In this document: one piece after another, positions 45,335 to 57,988 of the stretch | Numbering within the stretch: position 1 is the first letter of the stretch | Layout: each line of letters starts with the position of its first letter | Assembly: GCA_025200525.1 (NCBI GenBank) | Contig: CM045761.1 | Coordinates: 141,362,223 to 141,426,222, forward strand | Direction: 5' to 3' | Source: Camellia lanceoleosa | Taxonomy: Eukaryota > Streptophyta > Magnoliopsida > Ericales > Theaceae | Length of the DNA: 64,000 nt | Position numbers and translations under genes: made by a program | Notes under the pieces: generated by a model | Databases searched by the model: none | Seen by the model: only the letters and a program-made list of their open reading frames with translations | What the model was told of the DNA's origin: nothing

Positions 45335-48300
45335 CTTTACAAAATCTATCTTTTATATAAAGAGGAAATGTCATTATGTTTGTTTCTAATTTGTGAAAAT
45401 ACTTTTTTAAAAAAATTATTTTCTTGTTTTTCGTATTTTTTTATTTTTTTTGATTTTTTTAATATTTTAAGTAATTTTTTAAAAAATTTTAGACACACCT
45501 AACATAAATACACTTAAAACGTATAATTTTCGTAAAAAATCTTTAAAAAATTCACTAAATACCAAAAATATAAAAAAATATAAAAAATCAATATATTTTT
45601 TGTATTTTGTGTATTTATTAATTTTTAAAAATATTTTTTCATAAATATTTTACTTTCTAGATACATATAAGTAAGGTGTATCTAAAAAAGTAAAAAAATT
45701 ATTTAAAATTTTAAAAATATTCACTAAAAACAAAAAAAAATATGAAAAATAAAAAATTTAATTTTTACAAAATTAAATTCAAAAAATTAAAACTAAACAC
45801 ACTAATAATTTTGAGATCAAAAAGTTTTGTCAAAAGGAGTAGGTATGTGCTTCTACTACCACTTTTTGTGCCAAAAAATACTTGGGAGCTCTAATTAGAG
45901 TCACCACTAATGATATGGTAGTAGGTTCCACCTATTACCACAATGTATATTATGCTTTGTTTTTTTTTTTTTTTTTAATTTCTACCTTACTAGTGGTGGA
46001 TTTAGAGCTCCTTAAATCATTACTGTTTTGTGCCTCCCTTCTTCAAAACTCACATGAAGCATGTACTCACTTCATGACTCATGACTTTGTCAAAAGAACA
46101 CATACCCTCTTTGACTTCGTCCACCGTTTCATTAAATATCAAAAATGAGTAAGACTACTAAAAAGAAGAGGGTTAATAGTTTTAAAGTGGTGTGGGTCTC
46201 ATATGATGGGATATTTTATTTTTGTATTTTTTTTTATTTAAATTTTCACCTCATTAATGGTCAATTAGTACTCCCAAATTAGTGGGATGAATCATTGTTG
46301 ATTAAATATATACATAATAATGTAGGACAAGTAATTAAAGAGTTTCTAGTACAATTTAATTGAAGAGTTTCTACTTTTAAAATGGGTAAAATACACTAGC
46401 ACCTCTTCAGATTTGGTTTAATTACATTTCATCTCTTGATATTTTAAAAATTATATTTTTACCATGTGGTTAATAGTCTCATTTCACAAATATTCCTGCT
46501 TAGATAAAAGGCAACAACATTTATTAGAAAAATTGAGAAAATTACATTGAGAAAAAAATGTAAAGCAAAGGAAAAGAAAAAAAAAATCAAAAGAAGTAAA
46601 GCACAGAAAGAAAAGTGAGTGTATAAGTTCAATATTTTTATTTTGTCTAAATAATTAAAATGATAAATGAGTTAGTATAATTTTTTAAACGTCAAGAAGT
46701 GATATGTATTAAGTTCAAATCTCAAGCGGTGTAAGCTTCCGTTTAGAAAGTGTGTTGGCTTTTTGGCTTTTTTGGTTATTTTAGCCTGGGGCTAAAAAGC
46801 CTGGCTTGGGAAGGACTTTTTGACTTTTTGACTTTTTAAACTTTTTAACTTTTTGGTGATGTGTCTTCATGATAAATTACCAAACTGCCCTTCACATAAT
46901 TAATACATGTGAAGAAATTGGTTCTGCTCCTCCACGTCAGTTGATGGCGTGGACCACAATTGATTTGATTTTTTTTTCTTTGTTGGGTTTGGATTTGGCC
47001 TTTTTTATGTTTTTTTTAATTAATTTTTTTTTTGTCATTTTTCTTTTTTTATACATTAATTAGTTCTTACTCTTTAATTCACGTTATTTTTCTTTTTTAT
47101 TTTTATTTGTATACAATAACTTTTTTTTTATTTTTCAAAAATGAGTTTTCATGTGTTTTATTTATTTCTAAATTACGTCGCAAATGGTAATTTATGTTTT
47201 TATGTTTTTTTTTAAAAATATTTTTGAATGAGGAGTATTTTTCGCGTTATTTTTTTTTAATTTACATTTTTGTCATTCTTTAATTTGTACACATTAATTT
47301 TTTTTTATATTTCAAAAAAGAATTTTCATGTGTTTTATTTATTTGTAAATTACATGGCACAGGGTAATTTCTGTTCTTTTTATTTTTTATTTTTGGATGA
47401 GGAGTATTTTTGTCATTCTTTTTTTTTTGGAATTTACGTTTTTGTAATTTTTTAAATATTTTTGAATGTGGTGCATTTTTTTTAAATAATTATGTATTTT
47501 AAGTTTTTTTTTGTTTTTTTTTTGTTTTTTTTGTTTTTTTTTTTTTTTTGCAAATGGTTTTTTCATGTGTTTTTTATTTTTATTTTTATTTTTTTTTCAT
47601 TTTCTGTGAAATGATAAAAAGTGGGGTTTTATTTTATTGTCCTGTGTATTTTAAATAATTTAATTTTAAATATTTATTTAATTTTAATTTTAATTTTAGT
47701 TTTAATTTTAATTTTATTTTAAATATTTAAATAATGTAAATAATCTAAAAAATTTAATAAGCAAAAATTTGAAATAAATATTCAAAAAATTTAAATCGTA
47801 AAAATTTAAATAATTTAAGTATTCAAAAAATTATTTTAACAAAAAAATTTAAATGATTTAAATATTCAAATAATTGAAATAATTTAAAATGTTAATATTT
47901 TAAATTTAGAAACAACTCTACACTCAAATCGTAAGCAAACACATAAAATAAAACTCAATTAATAAATTATTTTTAAAGCTCATAATCAAACACATAACTC
48001 TAAATTCCATACTACTTTCACAACTCTACACTCAAATCATAACCAAATACATAACAAAAAAAATTAAAATATTTAAAAATATTTTTTTAAATAGAGTTTG
48101 AATTTATTTTTATAAAATATTTTAACAAAACACAAAAAATTGTTTTTAATTTTTTTTTTCAACTGTATTTTAAGTTTTTTTTCCTGGGAAAAGGTTTTTT
48201 TTGGAAAAAGTTTTTTTTTTTTTTACTTTTCATGTGTTGAGGCGATGCCCCTGCAAATCATGTAGGGTAGTTTCGTAAATTTAGCTGGGCATTGATTGTT

Positions 48301-49318
48301 GCCAAGCAGAACTCAAGTTTTTGTCATCATTTGGCTAATTAAGCCTATTTTGTCTTATAGTGGCTAATTTAGCCTCAAACTTGCTTCCCAGGCACAAGTT
48401 AAGTGTAATTTCCCATTTAAAAAATTAATGTCCTCATTGACTGACTCGATTATTTTAATAAATAAAAATAACAATGTAGGACAAGTAATTAAAGAGTTAC
48501 TAGTACCACTGACTGGAACGGTAAAAATCTAAAAGAAGATTAAAAAAAAAAAAACCAGAGGTCAAGCTAAGATTATTGATTTCAAACTATTGAGGTTTGG
48601 CAATTTGAAAAAGCAAACTCAAAAATATTTTTAATTTGGTAGTTTCTTCAGATGCGACTAGTTAAACAGAACTCATTGATTTTGTGTTAGGTTTCAATTT
48701 TTTTTTTTAGGATTTTTTTTTTTGTTTTAATTATAACTTTGCTTAAGAATTTTGATTTCCTTGTTTCAGTAAATCTCATAGATTAATTAGTATTCAAATT
48801 TAAGCTTAACTTAAATTTACTATTTTCAATATTATTATTTTTAATTTGTTACCTATTTTGTGTTGTACAATGATTAAAATTAATCCATTCTAAATAGAGA
48901 TGTAAAATACAATCGGAGGCAACTCATTTAATAATGTTTCAATTTTTTTTTTCTTGTGAATTCAAGGTTATTTTGGGCACTTGGGCTAAAAGCTCATATT
49001 TGAAATTTTCGGGAGAGTTGTTTCAATCTCTCTTCTTTTTCAAACATAGCATCGTTTTTGGTAGCGACAAATTTTATAGCAACTTTTCGATGAGTCGCTG
49101 GTGGTAATAGTGGGTGGCAATTGATAGTAATTTGTGGGAATAGAGAAAGAAAATAAAATTAAAAAATAAAAAGGTAAAAAAAAAATCATTGAAAATAATA
49201 ATTTGTAATTCTCGCTAATAGATTTCATTAATTATATTTTTAAAACAAAAATAAATCAAATCCTTATAATATACATTCATAAAAGGGGCTAGCTTCCCTC
49301 TAGCCCTTGATCAGACTA
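45335..49318. other. AT-rich intergenic DNA, no gene
   Basis: Long T-runs, A-runs and AT-rich low complexity dominate, especially 45400-45790 and 46930-48240. GACTTTTT is repeated at 46812-46856. Open frames are artefacts of T-rich sequence (poly-Phe). 46740-46810 and 48240-48420 look less simple and share GCCTGG/CCAGGC-like words in opposite orientation, but no clear terminal repeat could be drawn. Confidence 0.7.
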
Positions 49319-49656
49319 GAGGGTACTGTTGGACTTGTGAGGGTCCACCATGGGTCCTGTTTTGATAATTTAAATCGTTTAACGTATAGAACTCGTTGAA
49401 TACTATACGTCTGTAAAAAATTACGTTGATCGGATATTGATAGTCATGTGATCAAATCAGTTTTGTATATATATAAAAAATAGACAATGAAAAAATAAAC
49501 GGTTGACAGAAATCTGATCCGATAAGATCGCTATCGATATCTAATCAACGTAATTTTTTACAGACATATAATACTTTACGAATTTTATACATTGAACGGT
49601 TTGAATTATCGAAACGAAACCTATAATAAGTTTTCACGAATTTAACAATACCCTCT
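49319..49656. mobile_element. Hairpin MITE, ~338 bp
   Basis: The left arm (from GAGGGTACTGTT) and the right end (AACAATACCCTC) are inverted repeats extending roughly 130-150 bases each. The best part is GTCTGTAAAAAATTACGTTGAT near 49410-49432 and its complement near 49545-49567. The centre is AT-rich. TA flanks both ends (49317-49318, 49657-49658), a possible duplication. It encodes nothing. Confidence 0.7.
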
Positions 49657-49688
49657 AATTAGATCACGGACGAAAAGAAAGCTCAACC

Positions 49689-50270
49689 CTTCATAAAAAT
49701 AGACTAGTTTCCATTTTTTAGGGGAATGAATTGGAGACACTTCATAAAAATAGACTAGTTACCATATTTTGGGGGGATGAATTGGAGACAATTTTATCTT
49801 CCAAATTATTTGGACTTGGTGTTAATGGTGTGATAGTACACTGCGCAATAGTGCAAAATCCGGTTTTGCTTGGACCCAGTAGTCAACCCCGATGACGGGC
49901 GCCTTGGGGTTGGCAAATTCAAAAAAAAAAAAAAAAATAGTTTTTTTTTGGACCAATGGGAGGGCTAGGCAGAGGACCCCCAGTGACCCCCACTGGGGGT
50001 CTGAGGCATTTTTCGTACAAAATCTGCCCCTCATGTCTGTACTATCAGCCATGAATTGACAATTAATGGGTCATCCATAAGAAATGACATACACTTCATA
50101 AAAATAGACTAGTTACCATATTTTGGGGGATGAATTGGAGACATTTTTATCTTTCAAATTATTTGGACTTGGTGTCAATGGTCGTACACTGCGTCAATAG
50201 TGCCCCTCATGTCTGTACTATCAGCCATGAATTAACAGTTAGTGGGTCATCCATAAGAAATGACATCAGC
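49689..50270 (+). repeat. Direct duplications, one copy carrying a ~170-bp insertion
   Basis: CTTCATAAAAATAGACTAG starts copies at 49690, 49741 and 50094. The 49741 and 50094 copies extend through GGACTTGGTGT and the CCCCTCATGTCTGTACT tail. In the first of these, about 170 bases (roughly 49855-50026) with A17 and T9 runs and a CCCCCAGTG/CACTGGGGG inverted pair separate two parts that are contiguous in the second copy. Confidence 0.75.
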
Positions 50271-50313
50271 CCTATAACAGATATAGAAAAATGCTTCCCA
50301 CCCCTAATTTTTT

Positions 50314-51505
50314 TCACCCCCAGCGACCCCCAACTGAGGTGCCACTCACGTGATTGTCACGTGACTGTAAGACACAAACCCATCACAAACCCATCTTCCC
50401 CAATGGCTCCAGGCCCCCATTTCATCAACAATGCGTTCTTCAGATTTGGGTTCATCATCAACAATGCGTTTTTCTGCAGATTTAGAAAAAATTTGATTCA
50501 AATCTTCAAAAAAATCTTCTGCAGATCCACAGATTTTTCACCAAAAATTTGAAAAAAAAAAAATTTAGATCAACAAATTTACCATTTTTTTACAGATCTG
50601 GAAACCTGATTCAAACATATCTACAAATCTAATTCAGAAAGATTACCATAGCTGTGTTGAAAAAAATTACCATAGCTGTAAAATCAAATCTACACAGATT
50701 ACTTGTATTATTTTTTCAAATCTGGAAAAAGCCAAATAGAAATGTTAATATATATATATATATATTGTGTTCAACATATATATTGAAGATGATGGTGATC
50801 TGGATCTGCATCTGCAAAATCAAATGGCCTTTGTCAACATTGTTCATCATATATTTTGTTCGAAAGTACAAAATTTTGTTCATCACAGATTAATTGATCA
50901 TATATTTTGTTCATCTCTACTTTATGTACAATCATTGAACAAAACCCATTTGGTGGGTCAGAATATATATATATATTTTCTTCTTCCTCCTCACTTTCCC
51001 ATTGTTGATGAAGATGATGAAGGTGATGATGATGTTGAAGATGATGATGATGTTCAAAATCTGAAGATGAAGGAAAAAAATGTTGATGATGTTGATCTGG
51101 ATTGAAGATGATGGTGATCTGGATCTGCAAAATTTTGATGTTGATGAACAAATTTTTTTTTTTTTTTTTGTTGATGTTGATGAACCCATTGTTGATGATG
51201 AACATGTTGATGAAGATATGTTGATGAAGATGTTCAGATTTTTCTGCAGATTTTTGTTTCTGTTTCTCTTCTTCCTCTGTTTTTCAATTGTTTTTTTTTC
51301 TGCAGATTTTTCTTCAGATTTTTCTTCAGAAAAATCAATGGATGTTTCTCTTCTTCCTTCTCTATTTAAATGTTGATGAATCGGTATCCATCAAAGAAGA
51401 AGAAGAAAAAAAAAAAAAACAGAGATTTTTTTTCCAGCTGTGTTTACACATCAGCTGCCACCTCATTGCCACGTCACTGGGGGTCGCCACGTCACTGGGT
51501 GTATG
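50314..51505. other. Possible ~1.2-kb terminal-inverted-repeat element with GAT-rich centre
   Basis: CACCCCCAGCGACCCCCA with AGGTGCCACTCACGTG on the left is imperfectly complementary to CACCTCATTGCCACGTC with ACTGGGGGTCGCC on the right. The inside has a (TA)n run near 50746-50766, CAGATTT repeats, and GATGATG/TTGATGA trinucleotide-rich DNA at 50785-51240. The Asp/His-rich frames there are low complexity. Ends and duplication are not fixed. Confidence 0.3.
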
Positions 51506-52415
51506 TAGCGGGATTGAACAGATATAATTGTCGTTTGAATTTTTTTTTTTTGAATTGACTAGTCCGAATTTTTTAATTTGGTATTAAAAAATTTATTCGG
51601 ATTGATTTTTTAAAATTTTTGTGAGAAAAAATAAAATAATTATGATTTAAATATAATATTTTATTATATTAATTTTTTAACTTATTTTATTTTTTAATAA
51701 CTAATTTAGTTTTAATCCAACTCAATTTATGTAGCCAAATGAAGCCATAATTGTAAGTATTTCTGGTCAATAACAAATTATCTTTTTGATCCTTGGTTTT
51801 GGATTCATTGTAAATATTCCAATTTACTAACCCATCATCCATGGTTAAAAAAATAGAAAAAAAAAGTGACTTTGCATGATTAAGGGTTTAATAATATGAT
51901 CAATAATTGTATTTCCTTAGTCAAGAGAGAGAAGCCATAACTGTTTATTGTACCAAGAAAATTTTGATTTTTTTTAATAAGAGCAGAGATTGGTCTAATT
52001 TACTTGAAACACAATCCATTATTAAGGGAAAAATGGGATTTTGCAAGATTCAAGGGCTTCTATTGGATCAAATTTTCCGATTAGTTTTTGCTGAGTAGGA
52101 TAAAAATCTGAACTTTACCATTATGATAAGGTCTATGGAGCCCACTACGGATTTTATTTTAATAATCAAGCCGGTTGTTTTATGAAGTTTTCCGTATGTA
52201 TCATTATCTTACCAAACTAAATCAAGTCTTAAATCTCATCAAATGAGATTGACTCCGTATATATCATTAATGAAAAGAAATTAGATTTATTGAATAATCG
52301 TAATATTTTCATCTTATTGTGTTTACTTATAGAAAAATAGATAGTTTATCTTTAAAAACATATTTGTCGTTTATTGTTCTGGAGATAAATACGATATAAT
52401 GAAAAGACTACGATT
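51506..52415. other. AT-rich DNA, nothing recognised
   Basis: Low-complexity AT-rich sequence with T- and A-runs. The longest frame (51907-52098) has no motif. Confidence 0.6.
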
Positions 52416-53305
52416 TAGGGGTGGGTGTGGGCCGGTTGCAGTCACGAAATTTCCAATCCGCCATCCGCCTGTCAAATTGGCGGATTGAAAAAAATCAATC
52501 CACATCTGTCCACCAATTCGGCGGATGTTGATTGAGCGGATTGATAGATTGGTGGATGGAAGAGAATTGGTTTGGCGGTTTAAAATTTTATAAATTTTTA
52601 ACATAATTTAACTTATGTTAAAAAAAAAAAAAACATAATTTAACTTGTGCACTTCCTAAAAGAAAAAGAAAAGAGTATTATAGTCAATGACTTAAAAAAA
52701 TATTACAATCACTACATGCTTCATCCAAAAAAAGAAAGTTTAAAATTTTAAAATATTACAATCACTACATGCATCATCCACATATTATAATCATAGCATG
52801 CCTCATCCACATAAAGTATTACAATATGTGGTTCAAAAAATATTAAAAATAATTCAAACCATCAAAACCATGAACCAAGCAGTAGTAGAAATTGTATGAC
52901 TATGTACTGTTACATTTATATCTATTTTTTAAAACAAAAACCAACCAGCATATATCACTTTATTTATTTATTATTTTTAGAGTTAGATTTAAAAACAAAA
53001 AAATATAGATAAATAATACATATATTTTTTTCAATTCAAAAAATATATTCAAGTTGAAAACTCTTTTTCAATAGAATATTTAAACTATTTTTCAATTGAA
53101 AACACAAACAGAACATCTATACAAATTAAAAATACAAAGCCTTACAAATTACTAAGGGTGTTTGCGGTTTGGCGGATCGGTTGCGGCCAAAGAAACCTCA
53201 AATCCGCCATCCATCCAAAATTAGACGGATTGAAAAAAATCAATCTGCAACTGTCCGCTTATTATCACGCATCCGTCCAAAATGCGGCGGATCGGAGCCA
53301 AGTTT
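52416..53305 (+). other. Two direct copies of a hAT-like terminal motif
   Basis: TTTAGGGGTGGGTGTGGGCCGG near 52416 and CTAAGGGTGTTTGCGGTTTGG near 53153 both lead into AATCCGCCATCC and GGATTGAAAAAAATCAATC. Such (T)AGGGGTG starts are typical of plant hAT ends. Both are in the same orientation and no matching inverted end was found, so these may be two truncated copies. Between them is AT-rich DNA. Confidence 0.35.
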
Positions 53306-53359
53306 ATTATGATTGGTATTATTATTATATTTTATTTAAATTATACATATACAACCAAT

Positions 53360-53403
53360 ATGAGTATTGAGCTATCAGAATCAACTATCACAACCGTAGC
53401 CAA
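53360..53403 (+). pseudogene. Start of a caulimovirid-like movement-protein frame, cut by element D
   Basis: An ATG at 53360 opens a frame that runs into the left GCCAA target copy of element D; the frame leaving the right copy at 63097 is open for about 70 more codons. This is the left stub of the endogenous viral reading frame described at 63097-64000, on the same strand. Assignment depends on that context; the stub alone is too short to identify. Confidence 0.5.
53399..53403. repeat. Target site duplication of element D, left copy
   Basis: GCCAA before the TGTAACGC terminus; repeated at 63092-63096. Confidence 0.9.
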
Positions 53404-54140
53404 TGTAACGCTCTCAAAATAATACAATAAATCCAACTGTTATGCGAAAGATATAATAGAAATAAAATACTTTCATTCACCAGAGTTTGTTTTTAAAGTT
53501 TAACATATAGTCAAATGCCCTGTAGGCATACATCTTTCCAAGTCATTGCTTGGTTATACAAAAGTGAGCATAGCTCATTACAAATAAAGCCCTTGGCTAA
53601 ACATATAACAATATGCAATAAAGAAGCTCTTGCTTCCCATAAGTCCCTCTACGCTATTGCCTTAGTAGAAGCATATCTCCTGCACCTGAAAATGGTATTT
53701 CCATATAGGGTGAGCCACAGTCCAGTAGAAATAATCTAACACAATATATGAGGTTTAGCAAAGGTATAAGTACCAAGTGTAGAGACAATGCCCGTACTAA
53801 AACATCCACAAACTTGTATATCTATATGATACTAAGGCCAAGCTTTATTCCATTTTCCTTTAATTTATTTCCAGCTCATTTATACTTCTCAATTCATGAG
53901 TCAAGACCATTATCTTTCAATTCAATTCTAATTCATTATTCTACTCAATTCATGAGTTAAGTCCACTATCCTTTAACAACCAAATTGAGATTACAACTCA
54001 ATGGTTTTCCAATTATGTAAAACACACATAAACACTTAAAACCTGTCATTTTACGGAAATTTCGTCCGCGGGAATCGACACCCATGTATATGTAAGATTT
54101 GAGGACTTTTACCTAGGACACTTCGGCCAACTTATTATCA

Positions 54141-54345
54141 ATGGAGTTCATCCCGTTTCTCCTCCCAACAAACATACATATACAATGAATTTATAAACAT
54201 AATTACTTATGGAGTACATCCCCTTTCTCCTCCTTAACAAGCAAACATATACAATGTATTTATAAACGTAATCATACGTATGATGTGCATCTCCTTTCTC
54301 CTCCCAACAAACATACATATACAATGTATTTATAACGTGGTCATA
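54141..54345. repeat. Tandem repeat, ~69 bp x 3, in the 3' LTR of element D
   Basis: Units start near 54141, 54209 and 54280; each has TTTCTCCTCC followed by ACATATACAATG.ATTTATAA. The same array is at about 61723-61925 in the 5' LTR. Confidence 0.8.
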
Positions 54346-55107
54346 TTCAATGACAACCAACAATGGATTAGTCTAAATCACCTAATCCTCATGCAATTTC
54401 TACAACAATCATAGCTATCCTTCACCGATAGCCCAATACAATTATTTCTAAAGAGATATTCAACCTCAAGATAAATAATTTATTCAAAACTTCTAAATGT
54501 GTGAGATAATACATATCTAATTTCACCATCTATATCAATGACCATCCAATTTCACATACTCAATGTAAATTCCAATTATTTATACAAAATAATTATTTAA
54601 TCAAATTAGGGCAAAATCCCCCTTTTTCCAAATATCAACCCAAACACTAAAATTAACCATTTTGGCACAACACAACCTTGTATTCAAACCCCAAACCCAT
54701 TTATTCCATGTTCATCAAAAATCCCTCTTTTCATTTCATACCCAAACCCTAGATTTGTTCAATCCTCTCCCAAATCTCATCATCTATACACAATAACAAA
54801 TAACTAAGCTAAAAACCATAAGAGAGCGTAGAAAATCCCTAACTCAAGTGTAGAAGACCTAACAAAAAGGAGGAACTTCAAAGATGACAAAACCAATTTC
54901 TTCTTGGATCAAAATGAAGCTCTTGAAGCACTCTACCTTATTCTCAAAGGCACTAGGATAGAGAGATCCTTAGATCGAGGTGTATTTGTAGAGAGAAGTC
55001 GAATTCTAGAGAGAGAAGCAGCTGATTTAGGGTTTTTGAGTGAAAAGAAATCAAAAAGTGAAGTAAAACTACGCTACTAGGAACTGATATACGCCAGGTT
55101 CACTTGA

Positions 55108-55330
55108 GCAAATGAATGGTCGCTCGAGCGACTAGACACAATAAGTTGCCTCGCTCGAGCGCAAGAAGCATCGGTCAAGCGCAGAATACATGGCTTCAGA
55201 AGTTTTTCAGATGCACATCGTCGTTCGAGAGCAAGAAGCCTTGCTTGAGCGAAGAACACAACTCTACAAAAATGCTAGGAGCTCACAAAGCTCACTTGAG
55301 TGGAAGAAGCCTTGCTCGAGCGAAGAGGCA
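55108..55330. repeat. CGCTCGAGCG palindrome array in the 3' LTR of element D
   Basis: Seven to eight exact or decayed copies, for example TCGCTCGAGCGAC at 55121 and CTCGCTCGAGCGC at 55150, spaced about 15-50 bases apart. The partner array is at 62684-62905. AAAATGCT.GGAGCTCA within it is also found in the element C array. Confidence 0.8.
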
Positions 55331-55511
55331 AATTTCTGGACAACAATAATTTGAACAACTGGCAACCAACCTGTTCCAAACTTGCCCAAGACACTCCAAA
55401 ACTCCAACTCCAAGATAAATGAGGGAAAACAAGACATGGATAACCATTCAAACCATGCCAACCCGAGTCCGGAACACCACAAGAGACGGGTCAACAACCG
55501 GGATCGCTATA

Positions 55512-55530
55512 ACCTCCCCCCCTTAAAGAA
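55512..55530 (-). other. Polypurine tract of element D
   Basis: The minus strand reads TCTTTAAGGGGGGGAGGTT up to the LTR start; position and purine content fit. Confidence 0.75.
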
Positions 55531-55929
55531 TTTCGTCCTTGAAATTACAAATCGAGTCCAAAATGATAGTTAGACTATTCACAACCGTGTTATTCTTACA
55601 AGTTCATCACCATGACCCATTCCCCGATCATCCATTCTCATTGACTCAATTCGCAAGTCCAGATTAAAGTATATTTTACAATTTCCCAAACATTTGCAAT
55701 GTTAAATCAAAATCTAAGTTTTTCCAAAATTTTACATAGCATATACAATGCTTCCAAAAGTGATACAATACCCACAATATTTCATATTCTCAAAACATAT
55801 GCAATGTTTATATTCAATCCATGTTTTTCTCAAACAACTATAACATATACAATGTTTCTCGAAATTTAAAACATATACAATGTTTATACTTTTCATTAAC
55901 ATAACCAAATTCTCAATACATGTTCATGC

Positions 55930-56240
55930 ATCAACAAACAAGTCCGGATATTTCTCTCAGACTCCCAATTCACATTCCCAAGTCGCTTCCTCGACCCCGT
56001 GATGTTTCCACAATACCTTTACCAAGGGAATTGTCTTGTCTCGCAAGACTTGGTCCCTTCTATTTAAGATTTTCACCGGTCTCTCCTCATACGAGGCATC
56101 ATCATCTACCTCTAAGTCGGTCTAATCCAACACGTGCGATGGATCCGGCCCATATTTCTGAAGCATACTAATATGAAATACGTCATGAACCCCAGAAAGC
56201 TGTGGTGGAAACGCCAAACGATAAGCAACCTCCCCAATCC
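55930..56240 (-). pseudogene. Element D integrase tail and chromodomain
   Basis: After a TGA or TAA-type break at about 56243, the minus strand still encodes GVHDVFHISMLQKYGPDPSH and then EERPVKILNRRDQVLRDKTI, PLVKVLWKHHG and EEATWE, the chromodomain of Tekay-type elements. Stops interrupt near 56125 and 55950. Confidence 0.8.
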
Positions 56241-56242
56241 GC

Positions 56243-57328
56243 TCAGTCAATAAATCGAGGGGACAACTTCCCACTCTTTCCAAACCTCATCAAACCCTGT
56301 CTAGGTGATATCTTCAAAAAGACATGATCTCCCACCTCAAAGGACAAAGGTCTCTTCCTACGATCGGCATAACTTTTCTGGCGACTTTGAGCCGTAGCTA
56401 GCCTCTTACGGATAAGTACTACTTTCTCCGTCATTTCCCAAACCAACTCTGGACCTAACAAAGGTACATCACCCACCTCGGCCCAACACATAGGGGATCT
56501 ACACGGTCGACCATACAAGGCCTCAAATGGTGCCATGCCAATACTCAATTGGAGACTATTGTTATAGGCAAACTCCACTAAGGGCAAGTGTCTCTCCCAC
56601 GAACCTTTAAAGTCAAGGACATAGCCTCGAAGCATATCCTCAAGGATCTGATTAGTACGCTCGGGCTGTCCGTCAGTCTGAGGATGATACGCAGCACTAA
56701 AAGTCAATCTAGTGCCCAAGGTACTTTGCAAGCTCTGCCATATCCGAGCTGTAAAACGCAGATCTCTATCCGAAACAATCGTCATAGGGACCTCGTGCAA
56801 CCTCACTATGTCTCTGATATACAAGTCGGCCAGATAATCTACCGAGTTACTTACGCGCATAGGAATAAAATGTGCTGACTTAATCAATCGATCAACTACC
56901 ACCCAAATGGCATCACTACCCCATTGAGTCCTCGGAAGGCCTATAACAAAATCCATCGTGACATGTTCCCACTTCCACTCAGTTATAGACAAGGGTTGCA
57001 ACAAACCCGCTGGCCTCTGATGCTCGGTCTTCACTTGTTGACAAATAAGGGATTTCGATACAAACACAGCCATACCCTTTTTCATACCTCTTCACCAAAA
57101 CTGGCGACTAAGATCATGATACATCTTTGTGCCTCTCGGATGCACTATAAGACGTGAATGGTGAAACTCTCGGAGTACTTCCTCTCGGTAAGACTCTGGC
57201 ACGAACAAATGGTCACAGTATCTCACACTCTGGTCAGGATACACAGTCAAACCTCTTTCTACCTTCCTATGGGAAATCTTCTCTCGGAGAGATTCCACCT
57301 CAAGATCACCCTTCTGCGTTTCTAACAC
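56243..57328 (-). pseudogene. Element D integrase
   Basis: 57328-57092 holds SYREEVLREFHHSRLIVHP and KMYHDLSRQFW (zinc-binding part). 57085-56243 holds CQQVKTEHQRPAG, MDFVIGLPRT (first Asp), IVSDRDLRF (second Asp), HPQTDGQPERTNQILED (Glu) and [19 protein letters not shown], then the tail VGDHVFLKISP. All three catalytic acids are present. The zinc finger has lost one cysteine (SKSLICQQ where CLTCQQ-like is usual), and a short break lies at 57086-57091. Confidence 0.88.
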
Positions 57329-57847
57329 TCAGTTCACAAGTGTAGGTTGTGCAACTACTAAAAATAAGGCTGTAGACTCAATAGACTCACCCAGTTGCAA
57401 GTCAAACTCACTAAGAGTACCCAACATTTCCCATTCTTGGATAGCAATAGAAGCTACACTGCTAACTGATTTCCTACTCAAAGCATTGCCCGCAACGTTG
57501 GCCTTTCCCGGATGATAGTGCATCTCGAAATCATAATCCTCTATGAATTCCATCCACCTCCTCTGTCTCAAATTCAAGTTCTTCTGTGTAAACAGATATT
57601 TCAGACTCTTGTGATCAGAGAACACTTCAAATTTCTCACCATAGAGATAGTGCCTCCAAATTTTCAAGCTGAATATCACTGTTGCTAACTCTAAGTCATG
57701 GGAAGGATAATTCTTTTCATGTATTTTCAACTGCCGTGGGCCATAGGTTACCACTTTACCCTCTTGCATCAATACACAACCTAAACCTTCCCATGAAGGA
57801 TCACAATATACTGAATAACTCAGACCCCTCTCCAGAATAATCAACAC
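57329..57847 (-). pseudogene. Element D RNase H region
   Basis: [52 protein letters not shown] and [18 protein letters not shown] are in the usual order. The family has ADALSRK, so one catalytic-region Asp is replaced by Asn here (GNALSRK). It is separated from RT by stops between 57848 and 57988. Confidence 0.85.
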
Positions 57848-57988
57848 TGGAGCAGTGGTGAGTCTAATCTTAAGCTCTTAGAACGACTTTTCACAAGTCT
57901 CACTCTACATGAATTTGATTTCTTTCCTCGTCAACTTAGTCAAAGGTGAAGCTAGTCTAGAGAAATCCTTCACAAACTGACAATAATA

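Larger units (their letters stand above)
53404..55511 (-). repeat. 3' LTR of element D
   Basis: 2108 bp; in element sense TATAGCGATCCC to GCGTTACA, where the 5' LTR starts TACAGCGATCCC. It contains three ~69-bp tandem units at 54141-54345 (ATGGAGT.CATC...CCTTTCTCCTCC) and a CTCGAG palindrome array at 55108-55330. Few differences from the 5' LTR suggest a fairly recent insertion. Confidence 0.9.

Noticed and set aside
46869..47455. Phe-rich frames in T-rich DNA
   Set aside because: Products of poly-T composition; no motif or codon structure.
46740..48420. Possible terminal-inverted-repeat element with GCCTGG/CCAGGC ends
   Set aside because: Similarity is limited to short words in AT-rich DNA; no consistent arms or duplication could be drawn.
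50834..51205. Asp-rich and His-rich frames on both strands
   Set aside because: Low-complexity GAT/ATC trinucleotide sequence open by composition.
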